Shown: one piece after another, positions 56,501 to 64,000 of the stretch
Position numbering within the stretch: the first letter of the stretch is position 1
Layout: the number at the start of each line of letters is the position of its first letter
Source of the DNA: Plutella xylostella
Lineage: Eukaryota; Arthropoda; Insecta; Lepidoptera; Plutellidae
Length of the DNA stretch: 64,000 nt
Assembly (NCBI RefSeq): GCF_932276165.1
Contig: NC_063998.1
Location: 10,490,501-10,554,500, forward strand
Direction: 5' to 3'
The notes under the pieces: model-generated
Told to the model about the DNA's origin: nothing
Database searches by the model: none
Seen by the model: only the letters and a program-made list of their open reading frames with translations
Position numbers and translations under genes: made by a program

Positions 56501-56865
56501 CTTCTCAAGGTTTCAGTAATTTATTAAATTTCAGCTATACGAGTAATTAGCCCATAGTAGCCTAGTCTGTTAGTAGGGCTGCTACTTTCAAGCGTACAGA
56601 CAAGCTTTGCAGGAATTTCAGGGGCTTTTTGCACCCCAAGGCCTCTACTGCATGGCCTCGTCTAGCAGTAGCTAGGTGAATGGTTATCCCGCCATTTGCT
56701 CGGTCGCCAGTGCCCCGTCCGTTGTCTAGCAGGGAGCACCACGGCTGTGCAGCGCGAGCCGCAGAGCCGCCGCCGGCTATTCGTACGAACCACCAGCGCG
56801 TGCAGGTGGGGATGACATTTGGGTCGGGTAGATGTTGATCCCGTTCCCCCCTTACTCCCCTTACT
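53532..56865 (-). mobile_element. Full-length RTE-type LINE with 13-bp duplication
   Basis: A 3,334-bp insertion with TAAGGATGGTTTA exactly repeated at 53,519-53,531 and 56,866-56,878. It has one long open frame, a GC-rich 5' region of about 350 bp and only 22 nt after the stop codon, ending in GATGGATGTATG. Such short 3' ends are typical of RTE-like LINEs. Perfect duplication and intact frame mean a recent insertion. Confidence 0.85.
53554..56508 (-). CDS. RTE-type LINE endonuclease/reverse transcriptase
   Basis: 984 codons without interruption. AP endonuclease at the N-terminus: WNVRTM near residue 25, ISEARW, GDFNAQIG and SDHH near 254. Reverse transcriptase in the middle: FIDFEKAFDRVKW, GVKQGCLLSPLLF and catalytic FADD at about 730-733. 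The C-terminal tail ends in a GRPKTTWRR and AQDRARWR pattern, as in RTE-X/Proto2-like elements; the exact clade is not certain. The frame opens with TTG and no ATG precedes the endonuclease motif (first Met about residue 24), so initiation is unclear. Host annotations often mislabel such frames as craniofacial development protein 2. Confidence 0.85.
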   Translation of the reverse strand: MRRKNRTDPKQQTFGAKKRTLIGMWNVRTMREESRVHQVAKYMADYQLDIMGISEARWKDFGEERVGDMTLLYSGKQDKHEAGVALLLSRNAQKSLIDWNPVSERIMTARFLSRVRKITVVQCYAPTNKADRADKETFYNQLNSTLKAIKRQDIVMCMGDFNAQIGNDNRGIESWVGKHALGDRTENGDMLVEFSCENDLVIGGSVFPHKNCHKVTWVSPDRRTENQIDHFMICRKWRHSLLDVRNKRGADVHSDHHLVVAKIKLKIANAQQRSAPASKRFDVDKLQDPEVKERFSVNLHNRYFSLGIDEAPIEEHWCKLEDVLQKCCKEVLGHKEYSRKEWIANETWDKIQKRKSIKGMLNSEQDHTAKESLAYEYFLCESDIKRSLKKDKRRWAESIARRAERAAMTGNTREVYRAGKELCNKPRPERPIKSQDGKLLVTLEDQLLRWQQHFSEVFEAPLSSHEDEDTDVSYQNHLDINIQPPTRTEIATAIKSLKSRKAPGNDAIPIDALKANVEVSADVLLPLLSSIWEQEQVPDSWKEGVIVKLPKKGDLSNCSNWRGINLLPVCSKILCKILLNRMASAVDAHLREEQGGFRPGRSCTDQLNLIRMILEQCNEMQCEVFTLFIDFEKAFDRVKWSSIWRTLKKRGIPEKIIGLIKCMYEGSSCRVMHKGRLTDPIPVTAGVKQGCLLSPLLFLMVLDDVMCRVTCKCRRGLPWSHDKDLEDIDFADDLCLVSTKRSDLQSKTNDLATEAAKEGLRINIGKTKEMRLNSLDNQPLQINGEDVERVEKFTYLGGVVNPIGGTEMDIETRLNKARGAFAQLKPVWSSNVMTRRTKVRIFESNVKSVLLYGCETWFVRKDLSSKLQVFINKCLRRILRIYWPRTISNAELWRLTKQKPIEQEILTRKWRWLGHTLRRPEEFPSKQVLSWQPTGKRKRGRPKTTWRRSVENEAKVVGMKWEDLAAAAQDRARWRNLLKALCPC

Positions 56866-57719
56866 TAAGGATGGTTTAGGTGACTATAAAACATAATTTT
56901 ATAACCTCCGAGAGAAAATGAGGGGGTTATAAGTTTAACGTGTCTGTGTGTCTCTGTATCTATATGCGGTAGCGTATATAGCTCTCAAACGACTGAATCT
57001 TTTTTTTTTTATTGTATTTTATAAGCTCCTAAACCAATATGTACCTATAGTTCCGGCTATAATCATCGGGCTTTCACATGATGGGGCACCCTGTATGTCG
57101 AGCATCCTGTATACTCATAAAATACAGGGTGTAGCGCCAGCTGCACCGCACTCCGACACCTCATTGCTCACCATCCGTCATACAAACAATCTGCATTACT
57201 CGTACGAACTTACCGCTCGGTTCTTCTCAGTATATTTACTAATAATATGTACAATAATTATCATGTATTAGGTATGTGTGCCTTTAAAATATACAAGGGC
57301 CTGACAATTCACTTTTTTGAGTTTAATTTTACAGGTTCATCTGATTATTCCCACGAGGGTATCAACACGTATTTATTCTTTAGTTATTTACTTACAGTAT
57401 TTTTCATGCTTCACGTAAACGTTTTAATGCCAAGGAAATTAAACAAAGGAAATAGTACCTCAGCATCACTATACCTTTACATTTAGGATGGAATTTTATC
57501 AGTGCGATTGTATGAAATATAGTTACGAACCTGCATACCCAGCAACTGTTATGATGAGACCGAAGGGAGGCTCACTGATCAAACTCCACCCTGTATGACA
57601 CAGCTCGCTGGTCCATATTTCACCCTCGCACACACTCCATCATTCTTCTGTATCTGTCAGACTGTGCGCAGTATGTTTCGTCTAAGTCTAACCAGACCCT
57701 CTACGGTACGGGTTTTGCT
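56866..57719. other. Non-coding with dispersed repeat ends
   Basis: GGGGTTATAAGTTTAACGTG with GTCTGTGTGTC (56,930-56,962) also occurs near 17,038-17,075. CACCCTGTAT/TACAGGGTG ends lie near 57,085-57,130. Short open frames lack domain character. Confidence 0.4.
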
Positions 57720-57860
57720 ATTTATGAAAACGAAAAAAGTTTAAGTTTTCTACTGTCATCTGCATAAGTAAATTATCTGTCAAAAGTTTCAAGATAGTTT
57801 TCATTAGAGGCGCCACTTAGTATGCGAGAAAACTTAAACTTTTATAGTTTTCGACAAACT
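57720..57860. repeat. Foldback element
   Basis: GAAAAAAGTTTAAGTTTTCT and AGAAAACTTAAACTTTTATA are inverted arms about 70 bp apart. Confidence 0.5.
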
Positions 57861-57883
57861 ATCAAACCTGTAGGTACCTACTA

Positions 57884-58013
57884 GATCTGCAGAGCTTAGA
57901 TTCTGATGTCGTAAATAGAGTTGTGTGACCATTGTGCAACCGTAAGACTGGATTCATTTCCCGCGAAGGTCTAAGAATCGTTTTTTAAAATGCGGCGCTC
58001 ATGCCATTTTACA
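57884..58013 (+). repeat. Dispersed repeat related to 26,250-26,363
   Basis: Same ordered blocks as the intron-1 copy: CAGAGCTTAGATTCTGATGT, GTTGTGTGACCATTGTG, CTGGATTCATTTC. Confidence 0.45.
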
Positions 58014-60109
58014 TTTATACTAATTAATTTATGACAGTGAAAATACCCATGGATCACACTGATATCATCACACTGCATTATCGCCAACAACATTATAATA
58101 ATATAAGAAGATCATTAATTAAAAATACGTAGGTACATTTCTTTCACTTGGAATTTCACCAAATGCTAAACGTATGTTATCTGTTAGTTGGTTCAAAATG
58201 TATTAAAATTTGATTTAAATTCAATTTTAAAAACTTTTAGCGTTTCCTAAATCACTCTAAATTATTTTATTTTAATCTATTATTACTAGGTACCTATTAT
58301 CATCGGTTACCCGTTTCTTGATTCGTAGAAAACACGTGTAACCCTTCGTCTGTCTAGACAGTCGGGTGCGTCCACACTGGCGGGTCATCAGATAGTGAAC
58401 GAACACAGGAATCATCGTTCCATGAAATAGCGGAGCTCAATCTTTACGGTACAACCATTTTCTACTGTGTAAGCTCCTGAAATCCATTGCTTACATCTCA
58501 GATATATTTTCTATGTATGAAAGTACCTATGGCGAAACAAGTTAGGTATTTTATGATTGAGAATTCCAATCACAGGCAAGACCACACACAGCAAAAAAAA
58601 AGTCCTCGTAAATTGGTAACCATAAAAATTACAAACACGGGCTGCGAAATGTCTTCAAAATCATTTCTTTGGCAACTGGCAATTGTCTCCAAAGTACATA
58701 CTTCGCACGATGTTTCGCGACAACAAGTTACGGTTTATTTCTCAGGATGCTGCGGCAGCGTTAAATCCTTATTCTGAGGTGGCGCAGCACTTGAACTCCT
58801 CATTCCGAGGCCGCGCACGATCTATGTGCGGCGTGACTTTATTATTTCCAATTCAAAGGGTAAAGCTGATGCGGATGTACGAATTGTAAGAAAAAAAATG
58901 GTTTATTTCCTGTTATTTTCCGTAGTAGAACATAAATTATGAAAATATTCAAAACGACTGAATTATAAATTTCCATAGCAAATATTTTCATAAATATCAC
59001 TAGTAAATTGTAATATAAACTCAAAATAATCCTCATTAATTAATCATAGAACCAAAGGAAAATGCCTAAATGGTTTTACAAAAAGACTAATTAATTAAAC
59101 GTCAACTGCGAAAACTCGGTTTTGCGAACTGAAACCGCGGCCAACTAACTGCGTCCAGAGGAAAACTTTCCAATGACCATTAAAATTAAAACAAAAGTTA
59201 AATGGTGAACCCTGACATTGAAATTTTATTTTAAACTCGTATTTTGGGTCGTTTGAGTAAAGTTTCAGAGCGTTACACTTCTAGTTTTATTATTTTTGTA
59301 TTTATCTATGATGCTTGTTTACAGTAGTTTTTACAACAGTTTGTTTTGGGAAACAGATTAACATTTTGAAAAAAAACCTCGTTAATCTGAAGCTGAAAAA
59401 TACAATGCTCAGAATAAAAAAAGAACCTTATTTGCTGTCCTCACATTTCCTCACGTACCTAGGCACTAGTTTAGGGTCATCAGTAAATTTTAGCTCCGAA
59501 AAAAATAGGTATAAACTGAAAACTCAGAAAAACCGGACAGCTATATAAATTTTACGGCGTGTTTTGCACTCGACCGAGTAAATCCATTCAATACCCCCCG
59601 CGCTGAGCCCCGACGATACATACGTACCGCCTGTCCATAGCTGCGCACATAACACTACTCGTAAAATGGGCCGTTCCAACGCTCCGATGGACATAAAACC
59701 GTGGAAACGATCGCTGAATATCTGTAAACACGGGCTGTACTGTTATTGGTCAATATACTTGACTATATTTATTTATGTGTGTGCGAATGAAGCGGTGGTA
59801 AAGGGTCCTATATTGTCCTAGTTTATTCGGGCAGGCAGGTTTTATTCAGGTTCTTTTTTCATTAACGTGACTATTTGGCGATGGATTGCCAGGTCCAGTT
59901 TTACCCTCCGGAATTTATCGAACCTAAAAATAGTTTCACCCACCGCGTATTCCTGTATTAAATATTTGAAACAACAGAACAACAGTGAGTGTAAGTATCA
60001 CGTCCAGTGGAGAGTGTACTCCGTCCGATGTCTAATCGAAAACGTGTCCAGAATATGATTGACTTTCGTCTGAAGCCGCGTCTGTCCCCAGCGGGCCAGA
60101 GGCTCCTGT
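58014..60109. other. Intergenic, nothing firmly recognised
   Basis: AT-rich. A short coding-like frame lies at 58,683-58,889. No other signal. Confidence 0.4.
58683..58889 (+). other. Coding-like short frame, unidentified
   Basis: 68 codons of mixed composition including ISQDAAAALNPYSEVAQHLN. No matching splice signals were confirmed. Could be a relic exon or chance. Confidence 0.15.
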
Positions 60110-60231
60110 AGCTTCGCTGAAAACGAACGAAAGCTTTCACGCAATCGGTATGTTTCATGCAATGGGATAGAGCAGTGGTTAGCGTAGCTGAGATCTGAAA
60201 CTTAGTTTTTCATGAGCTAGAGTGGCCCTGG
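60110..60231 (+). repeat. Diverged copy of the GGGTTACT MITE family
   Basis: GAAAACGAACGAAAGC, CACGCAATCGGTATGTTT and TAGAGTGGCCC correspond in order to the copy at 17,228. Both termini are weak. Confidence 0.4.
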
Positions 60232-60459
60232 TTAGACGCACGATTTAAGACGGAAAGTATTGCGACAGGTGACCGGATCGATATTTCAGGAATTCAGGAT
60301 GACAACCGGCTGAAAGCAGTCCAAGTAGGTTAGGTACATACTTTTTTTTTTTCATTTTCCATTGTATCTGCAATCAGTCCCAGAACTATGAGCAGATTTC
60401 TTCTAAGTTTAGTGGCATTGAAAAGAGTCCCCCAGTGGGGACCCCTCTTTATTTCATCG

Positions 60460-61050
60460 CTAGGAGTGTGCTAGCTCCATAGGTTCCCTTCTCTTCAAAC
60501 GACGCTGGAAGTTTGGTGTGGTCAGCTGAGCAGCTAGTTCGTTAGGGTGGTTACAGAGACGGTTTCTATAAGATCCAGCCTGAGTGCGAATTTCTTCAGC
60601 TACTGTAGGTATCCCCAAGTGCTCATGTAGTTCGCTGATCCTTATAAACCAGGGTGCCTTGCCAATTGCCCTCAAGATGGCATTCTGTACCCTCTGAATG
60701 ATGTTTACATTGGAGATGGCTGCGCTACCCCAGAGCTGGATTCCATACGACCATACAGGTTTTAGCACTGTTTTATAGACAAGCAATTTGTTTTCCACTG
60801 AGAGCCTAGAGTTTCTTCCAAGAAGCCAATTCAGATTCCTATATTTCAGATTGATTTCGTCTCTCTTAGTCTTCAGGTGTTTCTGCCAGGTTAGTCTACG
60901 ATCAAGATGCATTCCGAGATATTTAACTGTGTCATGGTGTGGTAGCTCCGTTTCTCCAAGTTTTACAGGAGGACAGTTTCCCTTGCGTAGTGTGAATGTA
61001 ATCTGCACTGATTTTGTTGCACTAGCTCTAATTCGCCACTTTTCAAGTCA
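60460..61050 (-). pseudogene. LINE pol (ORF2), C-terminal part
   Basis: Same frame as the RT segment upstream, separated only by the TGA at 61,050-61,048, where the family would have Trp. Contains VKYLGMHLDRRLTW and the basic C-terminal region. Ends at 60,460. Confidence 0.75.
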
Positions 61051-61593
61051 CTTGTGAATATCATTCAGACTTTCTTGCAGATTAAGTGAAGCCTTTTCAG
61101 GGATTTTATCACTTGCCAGAATTGCCGTATCATCCGCATACGTTGCTGTCGTAACACCTTTACTTTGAGGGAGATCTGATGTAAATATTGAGTAAAGTAT
61201 TGGGCCAAGCACAGATCCTTGGGGAACTCCCGCATTTATCTCATAAAACTGGGACATACTGTCTTCTTCCTTTACGTAGAAAATTCTATCCTCAATGTAA
61301 GATTTTATAATGTGGAAGAATGAGTGTGGCAGGAGCATTTTTATCTTACACAGCAGTCCAGTGTGCCATACTCGATCAAACGCCTGCTGGACGTCAAGAA
61401 AAGCTGCTGCACAGTATTCTTTTTCTTCAAGAGCACATCTGATGGTACTACAGACTCTGTGGACTTGCTCAGTAGTAGCATGCTGTTTTCTGAAGCCAAA
61501 CTGGTGCTTGGGTATCACTGATCGTTCAGTAAGGACAGGAGTTATCCTTCGCAGGATTGTCTGTTCTGTCTGGTCTGTATGATGTAATCTCAT
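61048..61593 (-). pseudogene. LINE pol (ORF2), reverse transcriptase part
   Basis: Contains FLDVQQAFDRVWH, GVPQGSVLGPILYSIF and catalytic YADD near the end. It overlaps the upstream frame (61,526-61,593) because bases are missing there; the conserved stretch after SYRP is absent. Stops at TGA 61,050-61,048. Confidence 0.75.
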
Positions 61594-63106
61594 TTGGAGG
61601 TTTGCCGTCTTTGTGTATCATTGTGATTTCAGCTATCTTCCAAACAGATGGGAAATATCCAGTTCGGATAACAGCATTGAACAAGGCTGTAAGGTAAATT
61701 ATTCCTTTTCGGGGTAGTTCTGTCAATATTTTCTTATCAATTTTGTCAAAGCCAGGAGATTTTCCATTTTCCAGTCTGTATATTTGCTGAGCTATTTCCT
61801 TTGGGCTTGTGTGTTTCAGCGGCATGTCAAGCTGGAAGTCTTGACTCATCACTAGGTTTATATCTTTATCCTCTGAATCTGAAGATGCTGCATTTGGCGT
61901 GAAGACCACAGCAAGGTGCTTTGCAAAGGCTTCAGCTTTTTCTTGACTACTTCTCACCCATCCAAGTGTAGAATGTTTTAGTGGCGGTTTAGATTTTTGG
62001 GGGCGGTCATGTTGTTTAGTTACTTTCCAGAGAGAATAGTTAGTGGATTTAGTTGCACTTAGTCCTTCAAGTTGAGTTTGTAGGAGTTCATTTGAGCAGT
62101 TCTGAATAATTTGTTTTAATTCAACAATAGCTTTATTTAATTTAGATTTGTCTGCTGGATGGCGACTTGTTTGCCAAATACGGCGCAGCTTTCTTTTTTC
62201 TAAAATCTTAGCTCTGATTTCTTGTGGAACAGGTTTATTTTTCTGTGTCGTTACATGATATGGTGTACACATCCAGCAAGCTTCTTGAATTATATGGAAA
62301 AAATTCAAGGCGGCGTCTTCAATGTCGTCAGGTGTTTTAAGACAGATTTTTAGGTCGAGCTTTGTTTCCACTAAGTCCCGAAAGGAGTTCCAGTCAGTGT
62401 GTTTGTTATAGATATAATTTCGGTTTTCTCTATGCATGACAAGTGCACTCATTGTTAGTATAACTGGAACATGATTTGACGAGCCGTCCAGGCATGATTC
62501 AATTTGAAAGTTTAGTCTCGATAGCCCTGCCGTTATAAAAAAGTCAATGGTATCTGGCAGCTTTTTAGGATCTCCCGGCCAGTGGGTTGGTTCAGCTGTA
62601 GAAAGTGTAACCAGATGTTTCATATCTAGACATGCTTTCAATTCTTTTCCTCGTGTGGTAGTTAATCTAGAGCCCCAGTGTATATGTTTGGCGTTCCAGT
62701 CACCCCCAGCTATGAACCGCTTGCCAAGCGTCTGGAAGAATTGTGAGAACATATCTTTGTTGATTTTTGGCTTTGGTTGGCAATACACAGATGATACATT
62801 AAAGTTTCCATTTTTGTCCTGTACAGAAATAGTAGTGGCTTGAATATGATGGCTTCGAAAATGTGGGAGTTCATGATGACTTATAGATGATCTTATGATC
62901 ACAGCTGTTCCTCCATGAGCAGTCCCATCTGGATGATTAGTAGTATAGATATTATAGTTAGGAATTCTTATTTGATTTTTATTAGTTAAGTGCGTTTCTG
63001 ATATTAGAAGAATATCTAGTTTGTGTTCATTTATTAGGACTTCAGCTTCTTTGATCTTCGCAGACAAACCATCTATGTTCCAGGTGGCGATCTTGAGAGT
63101 ATTCAT
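61526..63106 (-). pseudogene. LINE pol (ORF2), endonuclease and RT start
   Basis: Starts at ATG 63,106-63,104, overlapping the ORF1 stop as ATGA. AP endonuclease: TWNIDGL near residue 8, SETHL, GGDWNAKH, then SSNHVPV where most relatives have SDH. The RT N-terminus with GKSPGFDKI follows, up to ITSYRP. Beyond that the frame is shifted by a deletion and ends at 61,526. About half of a normal ORF2. Confidence 0.8.
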
Positions 63107-63993
63107 TTTATAAATTTAGTTATTAGCGTTGACATAAGCCCAACGAGGGACGTTATTTGTTCCAGGAGTATATCCATTTTCTTTGTTTGCTCTATTAGAA
63201 GTTTTTGCATGATTATTATTGGCTCAGTCTCATTTGGTTTGTTGGTTTCTTTTCCTTTGGTGGCTTCAGCGAATGTTTTAGTATTTCCCGGTTTAGGACT
63301 TAGTTCAATATTTAGTACTTGTTCCTCTACTTTTTTGTCATTATTACTCGTACTTTGCTGGTAAATTGGCACAGTTTTTGCTCGGGTTGCCTTGCGTTTG
63401 TGGATTTGTTGATAAACCTCACAGCCTTTGTAGTTTGCAGGATGAGTTCCCAAACAGAGAGCACATTTTGCTGGAGTATTCTTGTCTTTATTTGGACAGT
63501 CACTAGTTTTGTGGGATTCAGCACATCTAACGCAACGGTATGGCTTGAGGCAGTTGTTTTTTGTGTGTCGATATTGCTGGCATCTCATGCATTGCACCAC
63601 AGTACTGCGTTTTATGGGGTCTTCAATCTTGACTGCGGTGTGAAAGATGTACTTAATATTCTTTACTTCTTTGTTCTTGGTGCTGGGTTCCAGGTTAACA
63701 AAGAAGGTGGTCGATGGTCTTTTATTTGGACCAACCCGAGCGTTGATGATCTCTCCCCTGACTATATTTCCTGTGTTTTCTATTGCTTCTTTTATAGCTT
63801 CTATTGGTGTGGTGTGATGAAGATTTTTAATAACCATGCGATAGCATCTCTCCGCTTTGGGTGTAAAAGTATGTCCAATCATATTCTGCTCTCTCACAAG
63901 GACCATCAATGTTTTATAAGCATCAATAGAGTTGCAGGTGACACGCAGTTGATTTTTTGATACAATTTTTATTGCATAGTCTGTTTTTTTCAA
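63103..63993 (-). CDS. LINE gag-like protein (ORF1), partial at window edge
   Basis: At least 296 residues; the N-terminus runs off the window, and the first codon of the open stretch is TTG, not a start. It has an RRM-like/PRE_C2HC region (about 1-130) and three zinc knuckles at about 134-195 (CMRCQQYRHTKNNC, CVRCAESHKTSDC, CALCLGTHPANYKGC). A Lys/Thr-rich linker and a hydrophobic helix-like C-terminus follow. Uninterrupted to TGA 63,105-63,103. Expected role: RNA binding and RNP assembly of the element. Confidence 0.8.
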   Translation of the reverse strand: MKKTDYAIKIVSKNQLRVTCNSIDAYKTLMVLVREQNMIGHTFTPKAERCYRMVIKNLHHTTPIEAIKEAIENTGNIVRGEIINARVGPNKRPSTTFFVNLEPSTKNKEVKNIKYIFHTAVKIEDPIKRSTVVQCMRCQQYRHTKNNCLKPYRCVRCAESHKTSDCPNKDKNTPAKCALCLGTHPANYKGCEVYQQIHKRKATRAKTVPIYQQSTSNNDKKVEEQVLNIELSPKPGNTKTFAEATKGKETNKPNETEPIIIMQKLLIEQTKKMDILLEQITSLVGLMSTLITKFIK

Positions 63994-64000
63994 AACACTT

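Larger units (their letters stand above)
60342..64000 (-). mobile_element. Jockey-type LINE, degraded, 5' end outside window
   Basis: A-tail on the minus strand (T-run at about 60,342-60,351), 3' UTR, ORF2 in pieces, ORF1 to the window edge. ORF2 carries one internal deletion with frameshift near 61,565 and one premature stop at 61,048. Same general family as the element at 2,395-6,717, which has the same gag finger layout. Confidence 0.8.

Noticed and set aside
53554..56508. Host gene craniofacial development protein 2-like
   Set aside because: Endonuclease and RT motifs and exact 13-bp target duplications show it is a retrotransposon.

Overview
The window reads as a moth or butterfly (Lepidoptera) nuclear genome. 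It is AT-rich and carries several repeat types I know from Lepidoptera: short Helitrons (TC at one end, CTAG at the other) whose 5' terminus resembles known lepidopteran families, RTE LINE tails ending in (GAT)n, a tRNA-derived SINE with intact A and B boxes, and many palindromic MITEs. These identifications come from sequence pattern and memory of the families; no search was run.

Layout. 1-2,390: intergenic, with a TTA-flanked MITE, a Helitron, foldback elements and an RTE tail. 2,395-6,717: a Jockey-type LINE on the + strand, 5'-truncated and split by a second LINE fragment. 6,856-13,054: a foldback DNA transposon, into which an intact Gypsy-type LTR retrotransposon (7,595-12,610, two 421-bp LTRs that look identical) and a small LINE tail (9-bp target duplication) have inserted. 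13,055-25,600: mostly non-coding, with several MITEs and a 1.1-kb hAT-like element bounded by an 8-bp duplication.

25,659-35,277 (+): the only well-supported host gene. Six coding exons join in frame into a 652-residue protein with an N-terminal C2H2 finger, S/T-P motifs, RVxF-type motifs and a basic AT-hook-like C-terminus. It may be a nuclear or mitotic regulator (fs(1)Ya-like is only a guess). Its introns hold nested DNA elements, including a PIF/Harbinger-like MITE inside a larger TIR element.

37,833-52,782 is the most unusual region: three head-to-tail, apparently non-coding units of about 3.9-4.6 kb net of insertions. On the minus strand each ends in CTAG preceded by a GC-rich hairpin, as Helitrons do, and the units abut with no host bases between them. 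Each contains ordered internal arrays: ~150-bp repeats, a 17-bp CpG-rich core repeated about every 54 bp, ~155-bp hairpin repeats and ~465-bp repeats. Unit 1 carries a hAT-type MITE, unit 2 an apparently intact Tc1 (DD34E) transposon, unit 3 another MITE-like insertion. I read this as a concatemer of non-autonomous Helitron-like elements made by rolling-circle replication.

53,532-56,865 (-): a full-length RTE-type LINE with an intact 984-residue endonuclease/reverse-transcriptase frame and perfect 13-bp target duplications. 60,342-64,000 (-): a degraded Jockey-type LINE whose gag and pol frames overlap by ATGA; its 5' end lies outside the window. No rRNA, functional tRNA, CRISPR or prokaryotic feature was seen.
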